Positions 19,265-27,408 of a stretch of DNA of 64,000 nt are shown here, piece after piece. Location: the NCBI GenBank assembly GCA_009777345.1, contig WRMB01000005.1, positions 1 through 64,000 of the forward strand, written 5' to 3'. The translations under genes were made by a program, and so were the position numbers. The DNA comes from Micrococcales bacterium (GTDB lineage Bacteria > Actinomycetota > Actinomycetes > Actinomycetales > Cellulomonadaceae). How positions within the stretch are numbered: position 1 is the stretch's first letter; the number at the start of each line of letters is the position of its first letter. Under the pieces are notes generated by a model. It saw only the letters and a program-made list of their open reading frames with translations. It was not told where the DNA came from and ran no database searches.

Positions 19265-20089
19265 CTACCGGCCGAGCTCGACGGACCGGGCGTGCGCGGC
19301 CCGGACCGCGGCGACCACCCCGGCCCGGACCCCGTGGGCATCCAGCTCGGCGACGGCGGCGACCGTGGTGCCGCCCGGCGACGACACCCGTTCGCGCAGC
19401 ACCGCGGGGTGGTCGCCGGTGCGCACCACGAGCGTCCCCGCGCCCTCCACCGTGGCCGCGGCCAACCGCAGCGCCAGGTCGCGGTCCAGCCCGAGCAGCA
19501 CCCCGGCCTCGGCCATGGCGTCGACGAGGTAGAACGCGTACGCCGGGCCCGAACCGGAGACCGCGGTGACCGCGTCCAGGTCCGGTTCGGCGACCCGGAC
19601 CACCAGACCGGTCGCGGCGAGCAGCCGTTCGACCAGCGCCAGGTGCTCCTCGGTGGCCGCGGCGCCCGCCGCGAGAGCCGCCACCCCCCTGCCGACCAGT
19701 GCCGGGGTGTTAGGCATCACCCGGACCACCGGGGTACCCAGCGGCAGGGCCTGCTCGTAGACCGCCAGCGGGACGCCCGCGGCGACCGACACCACCAGCG
19801 TCCCCGGGGCCAGGCCGGGAGCGACCTGCGCCAGGACGGACGGCACGACGGGCGGTTTCACCGCGAGCAGCACCACCGGCGCGGGGCCGTCGTCACCGTG
19901 CAGCGCCGCGTCCAGGTCCGCCTGGACCGATACGCCCGCGATGGCCGCCAGGTCGCCGGTCCGCCCCGGGTCGGGTTCCACGACCACGACCTCGTGAGAC
20001 CCGGCAGCCCGGATCGCCCTGACCAGGGCGCTGCCCATCACCCCGCCGCCCACGACCACGACCCGACCGCTCTCGCTGTGGGACACCAC
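19265..20089 (-). CDS. proC: Pyrroline-5-carboxylate reductase
   Basis: VVVVGGGVMGSALVRAI...RVMPNTPALVGRGVAAL...VSGSGPAYAFYLVDAMAEAGV...SSPGGTTVAAVAEL. Confidence 0.95.
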   Translation of the reverse strand: MVSHSESGRVVVVGGGVMGSALVRAIRAAGSHEVVVVEPDPGRTGDLAAIAGVSVQADLDAALHGDDGPAPVVLLAVKPPVVPSVLAQVAPGLAPGTLVVSVAAGVPLAVYEQALPLGTPVVRVMPNTPALVGRGVAALAAGAAATEEHLALVERLLAATGLVVRVAEPDLDAVTAVSGSGPAYAFYLVDAMAEAGVLLGLDRDLALRLAAATVEGAGTLVVRTGDHPAVLRERVSSPGGTTVAAVAELDAHGVRAGVVAAVRAAHARSVELGR

Positions 20090-20176
20090 GCACCCTCTCT
20101 CGTCTGCGCGCACGTACCCCGGCAGCCTAGCTGGCCGGTGCGGACTTGGTCGGTCCGGGCGAGCTCTCCCTGAGGG

Positions 20177-20292
20177 AGCGCTGGCTGGCTTCGATCCCAG
20201 TCAGTGGGTTCCGCGCCGTTCCACCGTTTCGAAACGGTGGAACGGCGTGGAGCCCACGAACTCACGCAGCCTTATCGGTCTGGTGGTGATGG
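20177..20292 (+). repeat. 116-bp palindrome-bearing repeat, copy R1
   Basis: agcgctggctggcttcgatccca...ccttatcggtctggtggtgatgg; central palindrome 20204..20257. Confidence 0.95.
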
Positions 20293-20340
20293 GGAGGAGG
20301 CCGCTCTGGCGCTGACCGCCGGGCTGCCACCTCACGTCGA

Positions 20341-21348
20341 CTATCCCGGGCCTGGTCCGCGGTCGGTGATGATGACCTGGACCTCGCCCACCCTCAGCTG
20401 GGTGGTGCGACGCACCTGCAGCGGGATGGTGCCGGACTGGCCCGCACCGGACCAGCGGACCTCCCAGTTGGCCGTCACGCTCACCGTGTAGGCCAGGCCG
20501 GGCTGGTGGGCCGAGGTCTTGGTATACCTGTGCCCGCAGGTCGGCGAAGGTCCGGCGCCGTACGCACCGTCGTACGGCGTCCCGGCCGCATTCGCACCCG
20601 AGCAGGTAATAGTCGTCCCATCACCCATTGTCCACACCGTCGAGAGCAGAGTACCCGTCGCAGTAACCGACAACGGACCCGACGTACCCACCCGGGTCAC
20701 CGGGCCGGTCGTAGATTCTCCTGGGTCCGAAGCCCAAAGCCACGTCGGCAAACCCAAGGTTTGCATTGACTCGGGGTCGTCGGTTTTTCCGGTTAAGCCA
20801 ATCTGCGGGGCGCGGATCTGCATTCTTGCTACCGCGTCCAGAGCCGCCAGCCGCGCAGACGCCTGCCCCACCGAGAACGGCGACCAGAAGTAGTCCGACG
20901 TCAGGCACAGCTCGCTGTCCGAGCACGGGTAAGGGGTCGCGCACTCGATGATCGCACCCTCGAAGTTCCCCTCGGCGTCCTTGTGCTCGTTCCTCAGCCG
21001 CTCGGTCTTCGCCCTAAACACCACATCCTTGAAATACCCGAAAGTATTGTCCTTGTCCAGCACGGTCCTCTGGTAGCACGACCGGTAGTCCCACACCCCA
21101 CCGAACCCCGACGTACACCTCGTCTGACCCGACAGGTTCCCCACCGGGCACGGCACACCCGGCCTCCCCGAACCAGCAGGACTCCCGTCCTGACCAACAC
21201 CCACCGTCAGGTCCACCACCTCCGGAATCGCAGACTCCGGAACACTGCTGCCTTGGCGATCGTTGTCCTCCCAGGCCAATGCGGGGCCGATGGCCACTCC
21301 TATATACAGCATGGCAACCAACGCAACGATGAGCGTCCGCATCTTCAT
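20341..21348 (-). CDS. Secreted hypothetical protein of the Tad-like cluster
   Basis: N-terminal signal MRTLIVALVAMLYIGVAIGPALA; several Cys; C-terminal domain with TVWTMGDGTTITCSG. Confidence 0.65.
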   Translation of the reverse strand: MKMRTLIVALVAMLYIGVAIGPALAWEDNDRQGSSVPESAIPEVVDLTVGVGQDGSPAGSGRPGVPCPVGNLSGQTRCTSGFGGVWDYRSCYQRTVLDKDNTFGYFKDVVFRAKTERLRNEHKDAEGNFEGAIIECATPYPCSDSELCLTSDYFWSPFSVGQASARLAALDAVARMQIRAPQIGLTGKTDDPESMQTLGLPTWLWASDPGESTTGPVTRVGTSGPLSVTATGTLLSTVWTMGDGTTITCSGANAAGTPYDGAYGAGPSPTCGHRYTKTSAHQPGLAYTVSVTANWEVRWSGAGQSGTIPLQVRRTTQLRVGEVQVIITDRGPGPG

Positions 21349-21389
21349 CAGTTCCTCTTTTCATCCGACGCCAGATCTCCAACCTGGTT

Positions 21390-22100
21390 TCAACTCGAAC
21401 AAGTCGCCCCTTCTTGCCAGACACTGCCTGCGACCCGCCACCACTCCTGTCCGAACGGATCTGAGTCATCGATCGGGTTGCCCTGCTCGTCGATAGGCAC
21501 ACCCCGCATGACGGTCACGACGCTGAGCCACGGTTCTAGCGAACCGTCGTGGACCGAGACCCCGTCAGGGCCGATGATGTGCACGCTGCTGCTGTCGATG
21601 CAGACGTTCATGACCACCTCCCACTCGTCAGACTTCATCACCGTCAGGGTCAAGATCTTGTCCTCACCGACCTGGTAGTACTGTCCACCGTCGTACTTCT
21701 GAGCAGCATTGCGGCGGTTCCATGCAAAGTCGCCGACCAGCAGCGGGATAACCTCGGTATCCCAGCCTCGAAAATAGTCCTGGCCGACAGCATTTTGCAC
21801 ATCCATGTAGTTCTTGTAGGCCGCTTTGGCTGCGGTCACGGGGTCGTACTGCGATGGTGTGGGCGACGGTTCGGGCTTGGCCGTCGCAGGGCGGCTGCTA
21901 GTGTCTCGGCTGGGTGTTGGTTTCGGGTCGGCGCCCTGGCACCCGGCTGCCAGCAACGACAGCGCGACCAGACCACCAGTCACCGCGCGGACTGCGACCG
22001 TCCGGCGACCCGCTGCGCGACGCGATGTGCTTCTCATGGCCCTTCTTCCTGGCTCGAGGAATTGCCGGCCGCCCGCTGCGGGACTCGGTGTGCTTCTCAT
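21390..22100 (-). CDS. Lipoprotein (start at 22037 or 22100)
   Basis: LVALSLLAAGCQ lipobox; TPSRDTSSRPATAKPEPSPTPS linker; purine-rich RBS before both starts. Confidence 0.65.
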   Translation of the reverse strand: MRSTPSPAAGGRQFLEPGRRAMRSTSRRAAGRRTVAVRAVTGGLVALSLLAAGCQGADPKPTPSRDTSSRPATAKPEPSPTPSQYDPVTAAKAAYKNYMDVQNAVGQDYFRGWDTEVIPLLVGDFAWNRRNAAQKYDGGQYYQVGEDKILTLTVMKSDEWEVVMNVCIDSSSVHIIGPDGVSVHDGSLEPWLSVVTVMRGVPIDEQGNPIDDSDPFGQEWWRVAGSVWQEGATCSS

Positions 22101-22161
22101 GGTCTTTCCTCCTTTCCAGGTTCCTGCCTGTTGCACCTGGCACGGCAGGGTCCTGTGCTGG

Positions 22162-22617
22162 TCATGGCCTGTTCTGGGACCGTTCGGACTCCGCACCGAC
22201 CCCGTAGGCGGCCCGCGCGACCGAGTGCGCCGTGCAGTCCTGGGACAGCGGCAGAATCCTGGCGTCGTAGCGCCCGGTGACGGTCGCCACGACCTGACCG
22301 TCGACCACCTCGATCTTCCCGGTCATCCCCACCGCCGACCAGATACGCTCGGCCGCGGCACTGGCCGCAGCCAGGTCGGTCTGGGACGGCGCCCCGGAGG
22401 TCTGGGCGACCAACGGGTCGATCCGCTGCCCGGCCACCCGCGCCGCCTGGTCGGCGGTCCACTGCACCTGGTTCCTGGTCAGCGTCAGCCCGCCGCTCTC
22501 GACCACCAGCCCCAGCGCGGCGACGAGCACCGGGAAGACCATCAGCACCAGCAACGCCGACGCACCCTCCTCGTCACGACGCCTGCGCCGCCACACCGAC
22601 ACGAACACGCTACTCAC
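22162..22617 (-). CDS. TadE/TadG-like pilus assembly protein
   Basis: DEEGASALLVLMVFPVLVAALGLVVESGGLTLTRNQVQWTADQAARVAGQ; GTGA overlap with upstream gene. Confidence 0.7.
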   Translation of the reverse strand: MSSVFVSVWRRRRRDEEGASALLVLMVFPVLVAALGLVVESGGLTLTRNQVQWTADQAARVAGQRIDPLVAQTSGAPSQTDLAAASAAAERIWSAVGMTGKIEVVDGQVVATVTGRYDARILPLSQDCTAHSVARAAYGVGAESERSQNRP

Positions 22618-23090
22618 CCTCTCTCCCTGTAGGTATCGATCGCCGACCCGGCGGTCGCGGTCTCCGTCCGGTCGCCCAGACCGGGCAGCCCGTACTGGGC
22701 CAGAGGCACCTCGCACGACACCGTCACCGTGACCGTGGCCTCCTCACCGACCGGGACCGCGAACCCGGAGGTGTCCACCACCACCGACGTGCTCGTGCAC
22801 CTGATGTCGGAGTTGTCCAGCACGATCCGCGCCCCGGACTCCGCAAGGACACGGGCCTGGTCGGCATCACGCGCCAACGAGGCAGCCCGAGCCGCCTCGA
22901 CAGCCGCCAGGCTCACCGTGTCCCGCGCCGTCACGTACCACCCGGCGGCCACGATCAGCAGCAGCATCACGAACAGCACCGAGATCGTCATCAGCGTCTC
23001 CACCGTGATCGACCCGGCCTCGGCCCGAAGCGACCGCGAACCCCTGCCCCGGTCCACCGTCCTCGTACACCCGCTCACGGGCTGGTCCAC
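22614..23090 (-). CDS. TadE-like minor pseudopilin
   Basis: EAGSITVETLMTISVLFVMLLLIVAAGWYVTARDTVSLAAVEAARAASLARD. Confidence 0.7.
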   Translation of the reverse strand: MDQPVSGCTRTVDRGRGSRSLRAEAGSITVETLMTISVLFVMLLLIVAAGWYVTARDTVSLAAVEAARAASLARDADQARVLAESGARIVLDNSDIRCTSTSVVVDTSGFAVPVGEEATVTVTVSCEVPLAQYGLPGLGDRTETATAGSAIDTYRERG

Positions 23091-23524
23091 CTCTCCACCG
23101 GCCCCACCGACGTGACCGTGACCCGTACCGGCACACCCGGGACGAGGCTGACCACCTCCCCGGTCACCGTGGCCCGCACCTGCCCCCCAGACACCTGCAC
23201 GTCCACCTCACGGGTGCGCAGCAGGTCAGAGTGCCCCAGACGGCTCTCCGCCTCCGCTACAGCCTGGTCGGGCGTACCGCCCTCCAGGCTCGCCACGACC
23301 ACGGCCCCGTTCGCCGCGTTGCGGGCCATGTTGCGCCCAGAAGCCCACAAGGCGACTTGGACGGTGGCCACGATAACGACCAGCATCAGCGGGACGGCCA
23401 GAAGAGCCTCGAGCGAATGCTGGCCTGCATCGCGCCGCCCATGGCGAACCACCGGGACTCCAGACCGCCGCGGCGGCCCCACAGGCCGCGCACAGCGCAG
23501 ACCGCGCACCTTCACCATCGTCAT
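23075..23524 (-). CDS. TadE-like minor pseudopilin
   Basis: DAGQHSLEALLAVPLMLVVIVATVQVALWASGRNMARNAANGAVVVAS...LVPGVPVRVTVTSVGPVERWTSP. Confidence 0.7.
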   Translation of the reverse strand: MTMVKVRGLRCARPVGPPRRSGVPVVRHGRRDAGQHSLEALLAVPLMLVVIVATVQVALWASGRNMARNAANGAVVVASLEGGTPDQAVAEAESRLGHSDLLRTREVDVQVSGGQVRATVTGEVVSLVPGVPVRVTVTSVGPVERWTSP

Positions 23525-23697
23525 CGCCCTCCCGCACGCGTGGCACACCAAGCCGGCAGCACGTGTCGAACCGATATATTTCGGGACACAGTACACCTGT
23601 CCAGGCGTCCCCCGTACGGGTTCCACCCATTTCACCCGCTCCGCCCGACCAAGCAACCTGCGCCAGCCCCGCCTGCCGAAGCCAGCGCTCCCCAGGG

Positions 23698-23813
23698 AGC
23701 GCTGGCTGGCTTCGACCCCAGGTCGTGGGTTCCGCGCCGTTCCACCGTCTCGAGACGGTGGAACGGCGCGGAGCCCACGAACCCACGCGGCCTTATCGGT
23801 CTGGTGGTGATGG
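23698..23813 (+). repeat. 116-bp palindrome-bearing repeat, copy R2
   Basis: Same length as R1 and R3 without indels; palindrome 23723..23780. Confidence 0.95.
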
Positions 23814-24071
23814 GGGCACGGCCCCAGTCCCTGCTGGCGGTCGGTGGCGGGTTCGGGCCGGTCTGCGGTGTGGGCGCTCATGGTGGGGCTGGTCGGGGGT
23901 TGTGCCGGGGGCGGTAGGTCCTATATGTTGCTTGCGCCTGGTAACACCGGCCTGGGTCTGGGGCCGTCAGGCCTGCTGCGGTCGTGGCGGGGGCGTGCTC
24001 CTCGCGGACGGTGCGCGGGAGGTGCGGGCAGTGTCGGGCAGGGTCTTGGGGACTGTGACAGGGAGGGTCGT

Positions 24072-24392
24072 GTGGGTGGGGTAGATCTTGGGCTGGAGGA
24101 GCTGGAGGTCCTGGTCGGGGACCTGCAGACGGCTCTGGAGGAGTTCGAGGGCGCGGTGCCGGTCCGCAAGGGCCTGCAGAGCGCCGTGGGCCGTCCCGAC
24201 GGCAGGGGCTCTCTGCGCTCCAGGGTGGGCAGCTTCGAGGACAGCTGGAACAACACCCGCGGTGACCTCGAGGACGGGATCAAGAAGGTCCGCGACCACC
24301 TGCAGGCGGTCGTCGACGGTTTCCAGGGCCTGGACCAGGAGATAGCCGAACAGTTCGACGACCCAGGACCGTCGGCCCCGGCCGGAGTGTAG
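24072..24392 (+). CDS. Small helical T7SS-associated (WXG100-like) protein
   Basis: LGLEELEVLVGDLQTALEEFEGAV...SFEDSWNNTRGDLEDGIKKVRDHLQAVVDGFQGLD; next to T7SS genes. Confidence 0.6.
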   Translation: MGGVDLGLEELEVLVGDLQTALEEFEGAVPVRKGLQSAVGRPDGRGSLRSRVGSFEDSWNNTRGDLEDGIKKVRDHLQAVVDGFQGLDQEIAEQFDDPGPSAPAGV

Positions 24393-24402
24393 GAGGTACG
24401 CG

Positions 24403-24765
24403 GTGGGACAGGACCTGAGGTCGCCGCAGAGGCACGTGCTGCGCCAGCTGGAGGGCAACCCGGCCGACATCGACCGGCAGGCCCGAGACCTGGTCGACGC
24501 GGCGCAGGTGATGCGCAGCGTGGCGACCAGGCTGCAGCGTCTGGCCGACGGTACGGACACGGTCTCGCAGGCCGAGTCGATGGACCAGGGTGCCAAGAAG
24601 CTCGGACCGGGGGCGCTCGAATGGGCAGCGAATAATGCAAAGGAAATTTCGGGGGTGACGAAGGGGGTCGTCGGCTTCGAGGTGGGGCTGTCCTTTATCG
24701 TTGCTGGTGATTTTGTCGCTGACGAGAACGTGTCGTCGTACTCCGAGTGGCGAAACCAGTGGTGA
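24403..24765 (+). CDS. Short T7SS substrate-like protein; internally deleted paralog of 33617..34897
   Basis: First ~60 aa nearly identical to the 33617 product, followed by a related C-terminus (GAKKLGPGALEWAANNA vs GADKVGGEILEWAATNA). Confidence 0.7.
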   Translation: MGQDLRSPQRHVLRQLEGNPADIDRQARDLVDAAQVMRSVATRLQRLADGTDTVSQAESMDQGAKKLGPGALEWAANNAKEISGVTKGVVGFEVGLSFIVAGDFVADENVSSYSEWRNQW

Positions 24766-25433
24766 TGTCAGTGTCCAAGGCTCCTTCCAGGCGCCCCCCA
24801 CACAGTAAAGGGGTGTCGGTGTCGGCTCCCACCAGACGTCGCCCGCTCAGCAGGTGGGAACAACGGAGCCGACGGGAGTCGTGGATGCTCGTCGGGTTCG
24901 TGAGCTACTTCCCGATTACGATGTTCATCATCAATCCACTGCTTGCCCTAGCCCTGGTATGGGCGCTTCAACTGCCAGACAAGGGTTTCATCACCGGCGC
25001 GGGCCTCCAGTTCTGGGTCGCAGCGGCCATCCCCGCGACCGTCTCGGTGATTGGGTTTCGCTACTTTATCCGCGACACAGATAAATTTGCGCCCGCACCT
25101 CGGAAGGAGGGGGCGTGGTGGTGGAAGATCCTGTTGATGCTGTTTCCGGGCACGTGGGCGATCTCGCTGAATGGCAGCCACTTAACAGACCCCACAGCCT
25201 CAGATATCTCAGCCAGGTTCGCCATCTCCCGTTTCCAGGCCGAGTTTCTTCAGGCGGCCGCAAAACCCGTCCTTGCCGTGTTTTTCGTTACGTTCTTTTC
25301 ATTGTACGCGTTCATGCTTCTCGAGCGCAGACCGAACCGTCGGTTGCGGGCCGCGGTCGTCGTTGCTGTCTACGTGGTGATGGCGGTCGTTTTCGTTCTC
25401 GTTGGAAGGAGCGCTGGTGACGGATACTGGTGA
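24765..25433 (+). CDS. Multi-TM protein of effector cassette A
   Basis: TM-rich; C-terminus VVVFVLVGRSAGDGYW-type end matches cassette B VGRSVGDGHW. Confidence 0.6.
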   Translation: MSVSKAPSRRPPHSKGVSVSAPTRRRPLSRWEQRSRRESWMLVGFVSYFPITMFIINPLLALALVWALQLPDKGFITGAGLQFWVAAAIPATVSVIGFRYFIRDTDKFAPAPRKEGAWWWKILLMLFPGTWAISLNGSHLTDPTASDISARFAISRFQAEFLQAAAKPVLAVFFVTFFSLYAFMLLERRPNRRLRAAVVVAVYVVMAVVFVLVGRSAGDGYW

Positions 25434-26019
25434 GTCCCCCGCCGTGGAGTATGTGATCGATCTCGACGGCGACTGGGCCGATGATTGGATTGCTGTCCCT
25501 CCGGTCTTTCCGTTCGACCGGTGGCCCGACCCGGAGGCCTGGGCCTCGGACATCGCTGCGATGGCGTTCGAGAAGAGTCGCGCTGATCGGAAGTGGTTCA
25601 GACTGGTCGCCCTGGAGCTGGCCACCGATCCGCCGGGCGACGAAGACGTCGATATGGTGCTGTGGTACGCACCGCTGGACGGGGGTCGGCACGACTTCGT
25701 GTTCCTGACGATCGCCGCCCCTGACCCGGAGCTGACCGACGCTGAGGCCTGGGCGGTGGCGGGTACCGACGAGTCCGAGACACCTGTGCAGGTGACCCGG
25801 TACCCGTCCGAGAAGTTCGGCGAGATTGCGCAGTCCGCTTCCACCTACCGCGTGGACGACCAGACGGTACTTGGGCATATCTGTACGGTGGCGGTCGGTC
25901 AGACCGCGGTGTTCTGTCTCGAAGCGACGCACACAGACTTCATGCTGCTGGCCCGCATGAAACCCGGGCTGGTCCGTCTGGTCGACGCGATGTGCGAGCT
26001 GGTGGGGGACGAGGTCTGA
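25417..26019 (+). CDS. Hypothetical ~200-aa protein of effector cassette A (paralog of 35552..36154)
   Basis: DGDWADDWIAVPPVFPFDRWPDPEAWASD...VQVTRYPSEKFGEIAQSAS...TVAVGQTAVFCLE. Confidence 0.7.
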   Translation: MTDTGESPAVEYVIDLDGDWADDWIAVPPVFPFDRWPDPEAWASDIAAMAFEKSRADRKWFRLVALELATDPPGDEDVDMVLWYAPLDGGRHDFVFLTIAAPDPELTDAEAWAVAGTDESETPVQVTRYPSEKFGEIAQSASTYRVDDQTVLGHICTVAVGQTAVFCLEATHTDFMLLARMKPGLVRLVDAMCELVGDEV

Positions 26020-26022
26020 TCT

Positions 26023-27408
26023 GTGAGCGTCACCGACCTGGAAGAGGAGATACCCGGCCTGGACGCCGAGGGACGGCCGGACCCGGCCTATGCCGCCAGT
26101 CTGGGACTGGTCGGTGCCAGGTGGGGCGCCAGGTCGACAGCCTTCGTCATCGACGCGCTGCTCCTGGCTGTGCTCGTGAGCCCGCTCGGCTTCGGCGTGG
26201 CCCGGTGGGTCGGCAGTGCGCCCTCGGGCCAGACCGTCGGGCCGATGACCACCACGATCACCGTCCTGCTGGCGGTCGGTGGCGGGTTCGGACTGGTCTG
26301 CAGCACGGCCCAGACCGCAGCGCACGGGCGACGAGGAGCCACTCTCGGTAAGAGCATCCTCGGGCTGCGGTCGGTCGACGTCGCACAGTTCGGCCGGATC
26401 GGGTTCGGCCGTGCACTGAAGCGAGTGCTCGTCCTGCTGGCCAGCTCGGTCTTCTTCGTCGTCATCGGTCCCTACCTGTTGCTCATCTCGGGGGTGTGGG
26501 ACCGCGAAGGCCGCGGCCGCAGCGTCCTCGACCGCCTTGCGCGGTGCTGGGTCGTCGACACCCGCGACGGGATCGACCCGTTCGACGCCCGGGCACTACG
26601 CCGGGCCCGTCGCGCGCTGAACGTCGAGGCGGTCGACACGGAGGAAGACCTCCTGAACCTGGCGACGGGTTCGTCCTACGTGTCACTGCAGGCCAGGTCC
26701 AAGGCGGGAGTGATCGGAGCCGGTGGAGTCGGGTCGACATGGGAAGAGATGAGCGGAAAACCCGGCGCGGCCTCGGCCCGAAGCGCCCGGCCCGCCGTGA
26801 CGACCCCGGTGCGCGCAGGCGCCCCTCACGCCGTGGCGGCCTCGGCCGCACCTGGCAGCGCCCGCACCGCTGTGACAGCCCCGGCGGCGTCCGCTCCCGT
26901 GCAGGCTCCCGCGGTGCAGGCTCCCGCGGTGCCCCTGCCTACCGCACCGGTCGGTGCCAGTACGGCGGCCGTTCGCCCCGGGTCGGCCGAGCCGCGTCCC
27001 TTGCCCGCAGCGGCCGCCAGGCCGTCCGGTGACAGGCCCGGCGGCCAGGCCCAGCCGTCGGCCGCCTCTGGCCTCGGCCTGACCCTGGTGTTCGACAGCG
27101 GGGAACGGTTCAGCGTCGAGCGGTTCGCGCTGATCGGATGCGCCCCGCAGCCACAACCGGGCGACCCGCAAGGATGCCTCGTCGTCGTGGACGACCCCAC
27201 CGGGCAGCTGGCGCAGACGCATGCCGAGATACGCCCGGCGCGTGGCGCGTGGTGGATCGCCGACCGCGGGTCGTCCACCGGCACGACAATCTGCGACCCG
27301 GACGGCAGGACCGTCGTCCTGGCGCCTGGTCAGCACGAACCGTTGAGGCAGGGCACCAGGGTCCGCCTCGGCGGACGCACGCTCGAAGTCCGCCGGGGTG
27401 CCCCGTGA
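26023..27408 (+). CDS. RDD-family membrane protein with C-terminal FHA domain
   Basis: GARWGARSTAFVIDALLLAVLVSPLGFG...GRRGATLGKSILGLRSV; FHA-like THAEIRPARGAWWIADRGSSTGT. Confidence 0.8.
   Translation: MSVTDLEEEIPGLDAEGRPDPAYAASLGLVGARWGARSTAFVIDALLLAVLVSPLGFGVARWVGSAPSGQTVGPMTTTITVLLAVGGGFGLVCSTAQTAAHGRRGATLGKSILGLRSVDVAQFGRIGFGRALKRVLVLLASSVFFVVIGPYLLLISGVWDREGRGRSVLDRLARCWVVDTRDGIDPFDARALRRARRALNVEAVDTEEDLLNLATGSSYVSLQARSKAGVIGAGGVGSTWEEMSGKPGAASARSARPAVTTPVRAGAPHAVAASAAPGSARTAVTAPAASAPVQAPAVQAPAVPLPTAPVGASTAAVRPGSAEPRPLPAAAARPSGDRPGGQAQPSAASGLGLTLVFDSGERFSVERFALIGCAPQPQPGDPQGCLVVVDDPTGQLAQTHAEIRPARGAWWIADRGSSTGTTICDPDGRTVVLAPGQHEPLRQGTRVRLGGRTLEVRRGAP

Noticed and set aside
20177-20292. 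Possibility that the 116-bp repeats are tRNA or CRISPR units
   Set aside because: No tRNA fold landmarks and no regular spacing; only three widely separated copies
23226-23786. ORFs containing APRRSTVSRRWNGAEP near R1, R2 and R3
   Set aside because: These are translations of the palindromic 116-bp repeat, not a conserved protein
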